Below are positions 1-9,651 of a stretch of 64,000 nucleotides of DNA, in pieces. A program made the position numbers and the translations under genes. Source of the stretch: Massilia kyonggiensis (GTDB lineage Bacteria; Pseudomonadota; Gammaproteobacteria; Burkholderiales; Burkholderiaceae_D). The stretch lies in assembly GCF_024756235.1 (NCBI RefSeq), contig NZ_JANUGY010000003.1:186001-250000 (forward strand). The letters run 5' to 3'. How positions within the stretch are numbered: position 1 is the first letter of the stretch; each line of letters begins with the position of its first letter. Below the pieces are notes generated by a model. The model saw only the letters and a list, made by a program, of their open reading frames with translations. It was not told the DNA's origin and searched no databases.

Positions 1-19
1 CGCATGAAGACAGTTACCA

Positions 20-111
<92 letters not shown>

Positions 112-117
112 ACAAAC

Positions 118-144
118 AAGGCCCCATCGGGGCCTTTTTGTTTT
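118..144 (+). terminator. Rho-independent terminator of tRNA-Ser
   Basis: The stem AAGGCCCC / GGGGCCTT with loop AT(C) is followed by a T-rich run (TTTTTGTTTT). It begins 9 bases after the tRNA CCA end. Confidence 0.85.
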
Positions 145-272
145 GGCGGAGAGAGCAAGGCGCCTGCGCGCCTTGCGGGGTGGGATTCGAAGGGCTGGCC
201 TTGCAAGGCCAGCCCTTCGAATCGCCCATTTGCCGTCCGCAACGAGGACGGCGTCGCGCGCCGAGGGCGCGC
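144..272. repeat. Antisense tRNA-Ser fragment interwoven with four consecutive hairpins
   Basis: TGGCGGAGAG (144-153) and GGTGGGATTCGAA (179-191) together match the antisense 3' end of tRNA-Ser(CGA), but are split by a 9-bp-stem hairpin (155-163 with 168-176). The second piece runs into a perfect 40-bp palindrome at 184-223. Two more stem-loops follow: 232-238 with 246-252, and 256-262 with 266-272. No coding frame is credible here. This could be the scar of repeated integration at the tRNA, a structured RNA or a palindromic repeat element; the sequence does not decide. The remaining bases to 423 show nothing else except the hcp ribosome binding site (GGAGG near 414). Confidence 0.7.
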
Positions 273-423
273 TGCAAAGCCAAAAGACACGAACCAATTT
301 CAGCACCGCAATTCAGCGCGCACGCCAGTTGATCAAGCCTCGGACCTCGCTTGCGGGTCGCCAATCCGTTCAAGGCAGGCCCGCCCCAGAATGGCCCGGC
401 AACCTACCCACATTGGAGGCGAC

Positions 424-915
424 ATGGCAGCGGACTATTACTTGCAGCTGGACGGCATCAAAGGCGAATCGGCCGATTCCAGGCATACGGGCTGGATCGA
501 GTGCACCTCGATCAACTGGTCCATCACTCAACCCAAGAGCGCAACAGCATCGACAGGTGGCGGGCACACCGCCGAGCGGGCTGAGCTTGGCGACATCAGC
601 ATCACCAAGGTCGTCGATCTGGCATCACCGATGCTTGCGCAGCTTTGCGCATGTGGCAAAACAATCCCGAAGGCCAAGCTGGAAATGCAGCGTGCAGACG
701 GTAACGGCGAGCCGGTCAAGTATTTCGAGGTCGAGCTGGAGAACGTGCTGATTGCGCACATCGCACCCGCATTCAATGGCGCCGACATCGCAACGGAACA
801 CATCGGTTTGAAGTTTTCGAAGGTCCGATGGAAATACACCCAACAGAAAATCGGTGGCGGAGCCAGCGGAAATACAGCGGGCGGTTGGGATTTGGCAACG
901 AACAGGATTGCCTGA
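424..915 (+). CDS. hcp: Hcp-family type VI secretion tube protein
   Basis: 163 aa, the usual Hcp length. Hcp forms hexameric rings that stack into the inner tube of the type VI secretion system and chaperone small effectors in their lumen. The family look is clear: an N-terminal start of the type MAxDxYLxxxGIKGES followed by GWIECTS, a central KxxDxASP segment, and a C-terminal FSKVxWxY strand. The ATG at 424 has GGAGG 6-7 bases upstream; longer upstream readings run through the hairpin array and are unlikely. It overlaps the next gene by one base (TGATG), so the immunity gene is translationally coupled. No sheath, baseplate or VgrG gene lies nearby, so this is an orphan hcp that must use apparatus encoded elsewhere. 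Base composition is visibly lower in GC than the flanking core genes. Confidence 0.93.
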   Translation: MAADYYLQLDGIKGESADSRHTGWIECTSINWSITQPKSATASTGGGHTAERAELGDISITKVVDLASPMLAQLCACGKTIPKAKLEMQRADGNGEPVKYFEVELENVLIAHIAPAFNGADIATEHIGLKFSKVRWKYTQQKIGGGASGNTAGGWDLATNRIA

Positions 916-1301
916 TGCGCGCGCGGCTTTTGTGGACGCTGATGATCTCGATTCCATGTGCCGCACAGCCGATCAGCTCGGTGCCATGGATGACAGGCGA
1001 GCAGCTCCTGAAGAAAGTGACGGTCCGGCCAGGGGTCAAGGGTAACTTCGATCTCACTCCTGACGAGTACGTCGAGGCCGAGCGAGCCAGGGCGTATATC
1101 GACGGCGTCCACGACACGACCGAAGGGAAAGCCTGGTGCTTCAGCGAGCGGTATCGTCCAGGCCCCGAGGCACTGGTGGATAACGTTCTCGTCGAGTTGC
1201 GCAAGCTGCCGCCAAATCAACTGAAGCGCAACGCCGGTGATCTGATTGCAGAGATATGGGCTCGAAAATGGCCCTGTCCAGGTCGGGGGAACCAACGATG
1301 A
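915..1301 (+). CDS. tai4: Rap1a/Tai4-type T6SS immunity protein
   Basis: 128 aa with a short hydrophobic N-terminus (residues 1-17) that looks like an export signal, fitting a periplasmic immunity protein. The mature part has the Rap1a/Tai pattern: W-x-T-G-x-x-L near residue 25, AxxYIDGVxD with EGxxWC around residues 60-75, then a helix rich in L and P and a closing W-P-C near residue 120. Two cysteines are placed as in Tai4 proteins, which inhibit the Tae4 amidase. The ATG at 915 overlaps the hcp stop, and its TGA overlaps the start of tae4 (ATGA). Immunity preceding effector suits protection before toxin synthesis. The family is clear; specificity for the adjacent toxin is inferred from coupling. 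Confidence 0.87.
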   Translation: MRARLLWTLMISIPCAAQPISSVPWMTGEQLLKKVTVRPGVKGNFDLTPDEYVEAERARAYIDGVHDTTEGKAWCFSERYRPGPEALVDNVLVELRKLPPNQLKRNAGDLIAEIWARKWPCPGRGNQR

Positions 1302-1768
1302 AACCGTTATTTGCCGTCCTCAAGTCACACCACATGGGTTCTCTCGTGACAGTACCCGAGGTTTATGATTCGATCGGGCACCCTGAGCTGGCCATCGATC
1401 CTGTCTGGGGTAATACTTGCGCTGTCAGGATGAGCATCGCGCTCATTGCGGCTGGCATGAAAATCCGGACGGGGCCCGCCAGACTCAGGATAAAGGCGGG
1501 TCCGTATAAGGGCGAACAGCTTGAACCGAGCCAACATACGCTTTCAGAGTTCCTCGTGCACGAGATCGGCCCACCAGAAAAGTACCAGGGTGGAGAAAAA
1601 GCGAAAAATACCATCGCATGGCGGAGAGGCATCATCTCGTTCTTCCAGCTCCACGGCACCAGGCAAGGTCATATTGACCTGGTTTCGGTCGTGGACTGGG
1701 GCGCTGTTCAGTGCAACGCCCATTGTTATTGGGATTCGCGCGAGGTGTGGTTCTGGCCGCTCAAGTAG
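1298..1768 (+). CDS. tae4: Tae4-family T6SS peptidoglycan amidase effector
   Basis: 156 aa. Tae4 enzymes are NlpC/P60-like cysteine amidases that cleave the D-Glu-mDAP bond of peptidoglycan stems in the periplasm of target cells. The catalytic cysteine is Cys41 in the motif N-T-C-A-V-R-M-S, and the histidine is His125 in G-H-I-D-L. The usual residue after GHIDL is W, whereas here it is V. Two further cysteines (138 and 143) could form a disulfide. There is no signal peptide, as expected for cargo delivered through the Hcp lumen. ATG 1298 overlaps the immunity stop by four bases; an earlier in-frame ATG at 1256 would overlap tai4 deeply and is less likely. Confidence 0.9.
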   Translation: MKPLFAVLKSHHMGSLVTVPEVYDSIGHPELAIDPVWGNTCAVRMSIALIAAGMKIRTGPARLRIKAGPYKGEQLEPSQHTLSEFLVHEIGPPEKYQGGEKAKNTIAWRRGIISFFQLHGTRQGHIDLVSVVDWGAVQCNAHCYWDSREVWFWPLK

Positions 1769-1798
1769 CATATGACAGTTGGATAAGACGAACGTGCT

Positions 1799-1824
1799 GC
1801 GGGCCGGGTGACTCACCCGCCCGC
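1799..1824. terminator. Hairpin between convergent tae4 and ldhA
   Basis: GCGGGC-C-GGGTGA pairs with TCACCC-GCCCGC across a very short loop, with one bulged base. It covers the ldhA stop codon and lies 30 bases after tae4. No T-run is visible, so it is a weak terminator candidate for either strand. Confidence 0.4.
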
Positions 1825-2808
1825 CACTCGATTGACCAGCGCCCTACCCTGCTCGAACGCCGTCAGACTCTCGATCGTCGTCCGCATGATCTGCCCGATA
1901 GCCTCGACGGTGAAGAACGCCTGATGCCCCGTCACGATCACGTTCGGAAACGACACCAGCCGCTGGATGACGTCATCCGTGATGATGGTCGACGACAGAT
2001 CCTGGAAGAACAGGCTCGCCTCCTGCTCGTACACGTCGATCGCGAGCCCGCCCAGTTGGCCCGTCTTCAGCGCGGCAATCGCCGCCTCGGTGTCGACCAG
2101 TCCGCCGCGGCTCGTGTTGACGAGGATGCTGCCCCGCTTCGCCCGCGCCAGCGACGCCGCGTTCACGATGTGGCGCGTCTCTTCCGTCAGCGGGCAGTGC
2201 AGCGAGACGACGTCGCTGCAGTCCAGCAATTCGTCGATGCCCACGTAACGCCCGCCCAGCACCTCGAACGCCGGCGACGGGTAGCGGTCGTGGCCGACCA
2301 CCGTGCAGCCGAAGCCGGTCATGATGCGCGCGAAGATCGTGCCGATCTTGCCGGTGCCGATCACGCCCACGGTCTTGCCGTGCAGGTCGAAGCCCATCAG
2401 GCCGTGCAGGTCGAAGTTGCCGTCGCGCGTGCGGGCGCTCGCGCGGGCGATCTTGCGGTTCACCGCGAGCAGCAGGCCCACCGCGAATTCCGCCACCGAG
2501 TGTGGCGAGTAGTCCGTCACGCGCACGACCGCGATGCCGAGCCGCTCTGCCGCGGCCACGTCGATATGGTTGTAGCCGGTGGAGCGCGTCGCCACCAGGC
2601 GCGTGCCCTGCTGCGCGAGCAGCGCGAGGACCTCTGCGTCGACCGTGTCGTTAACGAAGACGCAGACGGCGTCGCAGCCCGTCGCGAGGGCGGCCGTCTG
2701 CAGCGTCAGGCGGTCTTCCAGGAAGCGCAGGTCATGGCCGGCTTCCCGGTTGGCGTCCGACAACATCGATTTGTCGTACGGGCGGGCACTGAAGATGGCG
2801 GTTTTCAT
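1813..2808 (-). CDS. ldhA: D-lactate dehydrogenase (2-hydroxyacid dehydrogenase)
   Basis: 331 aa cytosolic NADH-dependent enzyme reducing pyruvate to D-lactate. The Rossmann motif GTGKIG is at residues 151-156. The catalytic triad reads Arg234 (NTSRGG), Glu263 (DVYEQE) and His295 (TGHQAFFT), each one position from the Arg235/Glu264/His296 of E. coli LdhA, with a matching overall length. The STGYNHID segment (residues 76-83) is typical of fermentative D-LDH. Its own promoter must lie in the 19 bases before it or upstream of the GH5 genes, which lie on the same strand just ahead. Other 2-hydroxyacid reductases are possible, but the LdhA subgroup fits best. Confidence 0.88.
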   Translation of the reverse strand: MKTAIFSARPYDKSMLSDANREAGHDLRFLEDRLTLQTAALATGCDAVCVFVNDTVDAEVLALLAQQGTRLVATRSTGYNHIDVAAAERLGIAVVRVTDYSPHSVAEFAVGLLLAVNRKIARASARTRDGNFDLHGLMGFDLHGKTVGVIGTGKIGTIFARIMTGFGCTVVGHDRYPSPAFEVLGGRYVGIDELLDCSDVVSLHCPLTEETRHIVNAASLARAKRGSILVNTSRGGLVDTEAAIAALKTGQLGGLAIDVYEQEASLFFQDLSSTIITDDVIQRLVSFPNVIVTGHQAFFTVEAIGQIMRTTIESLTAFEQGRALVNRVAGG

Positions 2809-2827
2809 GACCGCCAGTCTAGCGCAA

Positions 2828-4030
2828 TCAGGGCGCGAGGCCCGCCATCACCGCATCCAGCGTCTGCCGGTCGCGCACCAGGTTGGTCTTGCGGTCGAAG
2901 ATACCGTCCGTCACACCGACGTCCCAGTAGAACGGCAGCACGCCGTTGGCGACGGCCGCCTTGACGACATGGGTATGGTAGTCGTTGCGCGACTTGAGAT
3001 GCAGCGCCAGGGCATCGCCTGCGAGGTTCTTGCGCCGCATGGCGCTGAATTCGCCCAGCACGACGGGAATGCCCTTGTCGACGAATTTCCGCTTCAGGCT
3101 GGCGAACAGCGCATCGACATACGCTTCCTCGCCCCACGTCGGATTGTGCTTCGTATCCGTCTTCGAATGGTTGCCTGCGCCCCAGTAATGGAACACGTTG
3201 CCCCAGGTTTCGTCCTTGTCCATCATCACGAAGTTGTACGGGCCATAGAAGTGGATCTCGGCGATCATCCGCCCGGGCACCTTGTCGGACGGCAGCGTGC
3301 GCATCAGCTTGACCGTCTTCTCGATGTCGGTGTCGGGTCCCTGCACGACCAGCACGCGGTAGGCGTTCCTGCCGCCGGTGGCGCGCACCGCGTCGACGAA
3401 GGTCTGGTGATAGCTCATCAGGACCGCGGCCGCAGCTGCGTTCGGCGCACCCGGTTCGTTGGCACTGGCAAACATCACGTGCTCGTCGAAATCGCGCAGG
3501 GTCGTCGCGATCTGTTCCCAGTACGCCTTTTGCTTCGCATTCACGGCGTCCTTCCTGGCGGACGTGACGTTTCTCTCGAGCCAGCCCCCATCCCAGTGGG
3601 CGTTGACGAGGACGACCATATCGTTGTCGACGCAATACTGGACGACCTGCTTCACGCGGTTGAGCCAGGTGGCGCTGATCTGGCCCGTCTTCTGGTCCGC
3701 GTACTGGTCCCACGACACGGGCAGGCGGATCGCGTTGAAGCCGGCTTTCTTGACGGCCTGGATCAGCGCATTCGAGACCTGGGGATTCTCCCACGCCGTT
3801 TCGCCGCCGATCGCCTCCATCGCATTGCCGACGTTCCACCCGATGCGGATCGACGCCGCGACCTGCCGGGCATCGTGCGCCATGCCCGTCATGTCGGCCG
3901 GCGCCGGGTTCGTGTTGTAGCTCGGATACGGGGCTGCCGCCGTTGCGACGGCGGTGCCTGCGCCACGGCTGCCGCAACCGGCCACCAACACCGCCAGCAA
4001 CAGGATGCGGAACTTGGGCAAAACGCTCAC
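2828..4030 (-). CDS. GH5-family cellulase/endoglucanase lipoprotein, copy 1
   Basis: 400 aa. The GTG start at 4030 follows a strong GGAGGAG. An N-terminal lipobox L-V-A-G-C (Cys19) predicts lipid anchoring at the cell surface or periplasm. The GH5 (beta/alpha)8 signature is clear: GWNVGNAMEA near residue 65, NAIRLPVSW near 100, the acid/base Glu192 in N-E-P and the nucleophile Glu327 in L-G-E-F. Likely action is hydrolysis of beta-1,4-glucan. The gene lies 23 bases downstream of a close paralogue on the same strand; long stretches of DNA are nearly identical between them, so this is a tandem duplication. This copy has lost the Ala-Pro linker of its neighbour. Substrate is inferred from the family only. 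Confidence 0.87.
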   Translation of the reverse strand: MSVLPKFRILLLAVLVAGCGSRGAGTAVATAAAPYPSYNTNPAPADMTGMAHDARQVAASIRIGWNVGNAMEAIGGETAWENPQVSNALIQAVKKAGFNAIRLPVSWDQYADQKTGQISATWLNRVKQVVQYCVDNDMVVLVNAHWDGGWLERNVTSARKDAVNAKQKAYWEQIATTLRDFDEHVMFASANEPGAPNAAAAAVLMSYHQTFVDAVRATGGRNAYRVLVVQGPDTDIEKTVKLMRTLPSDKVPGRMIAEIHFYGPYNFVMMDKDETWGNVFHYWGAGNHSKTDTKHNPTWGEEAYVDALFASLKRKFVDKGIPVVLGEFSAMRRKNLAGDALALHLKSRNDYHTHVVKAAVANGVLPFYWDVGVTDGIFDRKTNLVRDRQTLDAVMAGLAP

Positions 4031-4053
4031 GTGGGTCTCCTCCCGGAAGTGTC

Positions 4054-5379
4054 TTACTGCGCCATGCCCGCCATGAGCGCATCCAGCGTCGCCTGGCCGC
4101 GCACCTGGTACGTCCGGCGGTCGAAGATGCTGCCCGACTGGTCGTCCGGTGCCCCGATGTCCCAGAAGAACGGCTGCACGCCGTTGGCCCGGGCCTTCTT
4201 GACGACGTAGGTGTGATAGTAGTTGCGCGACTTGAGGTGCAGCGCCAGCGCGTCGCCTGTCAGGTTATTGCGCCGCTGGGCGGCGAATTCGCCGAGCAGG
4301 ACCGGAATGCCCTTGTCGATGAATGCCGTCTTCAGGCTGGCGAATTGCGCATCGACGTAGTCTTCCTCGCCCCACGTCGGATTGCGGTCGGTATCCGTCG
4401 TCGAGTGGTTGCCCGCACCCCAGTAATAGGCCTGTTTGCCCCAGCTTTCATCCTTTTCCATCAGCACGAAATTGAACGGCGCGTAGAAGTGGACCTCGGC
4501 CATCATCCGGCCAGCCACCTTGTCGGTCGGCAGCGTCGGCATGTATTTCACCAGCAGGTCGATGTTGGTCTCCGGGGCCTGCACGACCAGCACCCGGTAG
4601 GCGTTCCTGCCGCCGGTGGAGCGCACGGCGTCGACGAAGGTCTGGTGATAGCTCTTCAGGACGTCGACTGCCGCCGTCAGCGTCGGCACGTCGGTATTCT
4701 GCTCATTGCCCGTGGCCGGTTCGTTGGCGCTGGCAAACATCACGTGCTCGTCGAAATCGCGCAGGGTCGTCGCGATCTGTTCCCAGTACGCCTTTTGCTT
4801 GGCATTCACGGCATCCTTCTTCGCGGGCGTGATGTTCTTTTCCAGCCAGCCGCCGTCCCAGTGGATGTTGACGAGGACGACCATATCGTTGTCGACGCAA
4901 TACTGGACGACCTGCTTCACGCGGGCGAGCCACGTGGCGCTGATCTGGCCGGTCTTCTGGTCCGCGTACTGGTCCCACGCCACGGGCAGGCGGATCGCAT
5001 TGAAACCGGCTTTCTTGACAGTCTTGATGAGGTCGTTCGTGATCAGCGGATTCCCCCAGGCCGTTTCGCCGCCGATGGCTTCCATCGTGTTGCCGATGTT
5101 GAAGCCGATGCGGATCGAGGCGGCGATTTGTTGGGCGTTATGCGACATGCCCGTCGTGTCGGCCGGCAATGGACTCGTGTTATAGCTCGGGTACAGGCTT
5201 GCGGTCGGCGAGGGCGTGGGTGCCGGCGCAGGTGCTGGCGCGGGTGCAGGCGCTGGCGCGGGTGCCGGCGTGAGGGCCACCGGTGCCGGCGTCGACGATG
5301 CGGAACCGCCACCGCCGCCGCCGCAACCGGCGACCAGCACCGCGAGCAACGCGGCAGACAGCGTGGACAAGGCTTTCAT
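4054..5379 (-). CDS. GH5-family cellulase/endoglucanase lipoprotein, copy 2, with Ala-Pro linker
   Basis: 441 aa with a lipobox L-V-A-G-C around residue 19, then a poly-Gly stretch and an alternating Ala-Pro linker of about 25 residues (5216-5275) holding the catalytic domain off the membrane. The GH5 core matches copy 1: acid/base Glu in A-S-A-N-E-P and nucleophile Glu in L-L-G-E-F. Differences from copy 1 cluster just after NEP, where this copy has an insertion, and near the C-terminus before the final helix. An AGGAG precedes the ATG at 5379. The pair is probably co-transcribed in the order copy 2, copy 1, possibly ldhA. The 5380-5535 region before it is comparatively AT-rich and would hold the promoter. 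Confidence 0.87.
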   Translation of the reverse strand: MKALSTLSAALLAVLVAGCGGGGGGSASSTPAPVALTPAPAPAPAPAPAPAPAPTPSPTASLYPSYNTSPLPADTTGMSHNAQQIAASIRIGFNIGNTMEAIGGETAWGNPLITNDLIKTVKKAGFNAIRLPVAWDQYADQKTGQISATWLARVKQVVQYCVDNDMVVLVNIHWDGGWLEKNITPAKKDAVNAKQKAYWEQIATTLRDFDEHVMFASANEPATGNEQNTDVPTLTAAVDVLKSYHQTFVDAVRSTGGRNAYRVLVVQAPETNIDLLVKYMPTLPTDKVAGRMMAEVHFYAPFNFVLMEKDESWGKQAYYWGAGNHSTTDTDRNPTWGEEDYVDAQFASLKTAFIDKGIPVLLGEFAAQRRNNLTGDALALHLKSRNYYHTYVVKKARANGVQPFFWDIGAPDDQSGSIFDRRTYQVRGQATLDALMAGMAQ

Positions 5380-5535
5380 GGATCTCCTCCAGGTATTTCT
5401 GATAAACCTGCAGAGTAGAAAGATCTTATGCCTTCAGGATAGCTATTGGCGGGGAATTGCTAGCAATATGCAGATTATTGAAGGATTGTTGGAGGCTGTG
5501 TTAGCTGCCAGCTGCGCGGCGGATGAACCTTTGCC

Positions 5536-5565
5536 AAAAAAAAAGGCTCCCGGTGGGAGCCTTTT
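5536..5565 (-). terminator. Rho-independent terminator of the second tRNA-Ser
   Basis: GGCTCCC-GGT-GGGAGCC stem-loop; on the minus strand it is followed by nine T residues. It lies 11 bases beyond the tRNA 3' end. A shorter TTTT on the plus side makes it weakly bidirectional. Confidence 0.88.
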
Positions 5566-5576
5566 GTCTTGAATCT

Positions 5577-5666
<90 letters not shown>

Positions 5667-5770
5667 TGGTAACCGGTCGCTTGCATTCGCGAGAGGCCGT
5701 ATTATAGCAGCCTCCGACAAAAACGGAAGAGCTATTTGCGCGAAGCAAGGTTGCTCTTCGGGCTACGATT

Positions 5771-7672
<1,902 letters not shown>

Positions 7673-8980
7673 TCAGCCCGCACGGGCGTCGTCGTCGAGG
7701 CTCCTCAGCCAGGCCAGCTTTTCCGCGATCTTGGCCTCGATCCCGCGCGGCACCGGCTGGTACCATCCCGGCTCCGGCATGCCGTCCGGCAAATAGGTCT
7801 CGCCGGCCGCGTAGGCGTGCGGCTCGTCGTGGGCATAGCGGTATTCGTGGCCGTAGCCCAGCTCCTTCATGAGCTTGGTCGGCGCGTTGCGCAGGTGGAC
7901 GGGCACCTCGCGCGATTTATCCTTGCGCACGAACGCCATCGCGGCATTGAACGCGTTGTAGCCGGCATTGCTCTTGGCGGCGATGGCGAGGTAGATGACG
8001 GCCTGGCCCAGCGCCAGTTCTCCCTCCGGCGAGCCGAGGCGCTCGTACGTCTCGACCGCGTCGTTCGCGAGCTGGATGGCGCGCGGGTCGGCGACGCCGA
8101 TGTCTTCCCACGCCATCCGGACGATGCGCCGCCCCAGGTATTTCGGATCCGCGCCGCCGTCCAGCATGCGGCACAGCCAGTACAGCGCGGCGTCCGGATG
8201 CGAGCCGCGCACGGATTTATGCAAGGCCGAGATCTGGTCGTAGAAATTGTCGCCGCCCTTGTCGAACCGGCGCGCGTTCAAGGTCAGCGCGTTCTCGACG
8301 AATTCGCGCGTGATGTGGGTCGTCTGCGCGGTGTCGGCCGACGTCTTCGTCTGCTCCAGCAGGTTCAGGAAGCGGCGGGCGTCGCCGTCCGCGTAGCCGA
8401 TCAGCGTCTGCACGGCGATGTCGTCGAATTGCAGGTGCGACAAGCCGCCCTGCCCGCGCGCGCGTTCCAGCAGCTGGCGCATCTCGTCGTCGTTCAGCGC
8501 CTTCAGCACGTACACCTGCGAACGCGACAGCAGTGCCGAGTTGACTTCGAACGACGGGTTTTCCGTCGTCGCGCCGATCAGCGTGACGAGGCCGGATTCC
8601 ACGAACGGCAGCAACGCGTCCTGCTGCGACTTGTTGAAACGGTGAATCTCGTCGATGAACAGGATCGTGTGCTTGCCGCCGGCCAGGTAGTGCTCGGCCT
8701 GTTCGATGGCGGCACGGATGTCCTTCACGCCCGACAGCACGGCGGACAGCGCGATGAATTCGCAGTCGAACGCGTTCGCCGTGAGGCGCGCCAAGGTCGT
8801 CTTGCCGACGCCGGGCGGGCCCCACAGGATCATCGAATGGGGCCGGCCCGACTTGAACACGAGGTTCAGCGGCTTGCCCTCGCCCAGCAGATGGCTCTGG
8901 CCGATCACCTCGGCGATCGTCTTCGGGCGCAGGCTTTCCGCCAGCGGGGCGGCGGGGTCAAGCTTGAAAAGGTCATCCAT
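7673..8980 (-). CDS. rarA: Replication-associated recombination protein RarA (AAA+ ATPase)
   Basis: 435 aa, full family length. RarA/MgsA is a tetrameric clamp-loader-like ATPase acting at stalled forks and single-strand gaps. The N-terminus L-A-E-S-L-R-P-K is diagnostic. Walker A is G-P-P-G-V-G-K-T-T (about residues 54-62), Walker B is F-I-D-E-I-H-R-F, and sensor 1 is G-A-T-T-E-N-P. The C-terminal MgsA domain contains [19 protein letters not shown]. The position between lolA and serS is conserved as in E. coli. The Walker and MgsA elements are all intact. Confidence 0.96.
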   Translation of the reverse strand: MDDLFKLDPAAPLAESLRPKTIAEVIGQSHLLGEGKPLNLVFKSGRPHSMILWGPPGVGKTTLARLTANAFDCEFIALSAVLSGVKDIRAAIEQAEHYLAGGKHTILFIDEIHRFNKSQQDALLPFVESGLVTLIGATTENPSFEVNSALLSRSQVYVLKALNDDEMRQLLERARGQGGLSHLQFDDIAVQTLIGYADGDARRFLNLLEQTKTSADTAQTTHITREFVENALTLNARRFDKGGDNFYDQISALHKSVRGSHPDAALYWLCRMLDGGADPKYLGRRIVRMAWEDIGVADPRAIQLANDAVETYERLGSPEGELALGQAVIYLAIAAKSNAGYNAFNAAMAFVRKDKSREVPVHLRNAPTKLMKELGYGHEYRYAHDEPHAYAAGETYLPDGMPEPGWYQPVPRGIEAKIAEKLAWLRSLDDDARAG

Positions 8981-9040
8981 GGGCTGCGTTATTATTGTCC
9001 ATCTTGCCTATGTATGGCCAGCGCTTCGAAAGCGCAAGTG

Positions 9041-9649
9041 TCACTGGTTGACGACCTCGGCACCCTTCGGCACGTCGAACTTGAACGTCTGCGCACCGAG
9101 CGCCGGATTCCGCTGGAAGCTCGTGAATTTCAGCAGCACGGTCTGGCCGAAGTTGTCCTTCAGTTCCATCGCCTGCGGGATGCCGTCCTTGAGGCCGATG
9201 CCGATCTGCTCGAACGTGGTGTCCTTCGATTTCGGCGTCGCGTTCAGCCATTCCAGGCCGTCGCGCGTGCCCGCTTCGGCCAGCGTGAAATTCTTTTCCA
9301 GGTCGTTGCTGCCGAACAGGATCGCGGCCGGCGAGCTGCCCAGCGCGCCGCCCAGCTTGCGCGTCGTGACCTGGTTCAGGTCCTTGTCGTACAGGTACAG
9401 CGTCTCGCCGTCGGCCTGCAGCAGCTGCTCGTACGGCTTCTGGTACGTCCAGATGAATTTGCCGGGGCGCGCGAACACGAAGGTGCCGCTCGACGTCTTG
9501 CCCGTCTTGGTCTTCATGACCTGCGTCTGGGTGAATTCGCCGCGGGCGGACTTGGTGCCCGACACGAAGGATTTGAACTGGTCGAGCGCGGTAGCGTGGG
9601 CCGCGCCCGCGATCAGGAAAGTGGTAGCGATCAGTGTAGTTTTTAGCAT
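9041..9649 (-). CDS. lolA: Outer-membrane lipoprotein carrier protein LolA
   Basis: 202 aa periplasmic chaperone that takes lipoproteins from LolCDE to LolB. A Sec signal peptide ends near residue 19 (A-H-A|T). The mature protein has the LolA hallmarks: R-G-x-F-T-Q-T, FxFxRPGKFxWxYxxPYEQ (with conserved RP), D-G-x-x-L-Y-L-Y-D, and P-A-x-x-L. Start ATG 9649 lies two bases after the ftsK stop, so it is co-transcribed with ftsK. A 60-base gap separates it from rarA. Confidence 0.96.
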   Translation of the reverse strand: MLKTTLIATTFLIAGAAHATALDQFKSFVSGTKSARGEFTQTQVMKTKTGKTSSGTFVFARPGKFIWTYQKPYEQLLQADGETLYLYDKDLNQVTTRKLGGALGSSPAAILFGSNDLEKNFTLAEAGTRDGLEWLNATPKSKDTTFEQIGIGLKDGIPQAMELKDNFGQTVLLKFTSFQRNPALGAQTFKFDVPKGAEVVNQ

Positions 9650-9651
9650 TC

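Noticed and set aside
5216..5275. Short tandem repeat tract that could suggest a CRISPR-like array
   Set aside because: It is the Ala-Pro linker codon repeat in the cellulase; no spacers or cas genes.
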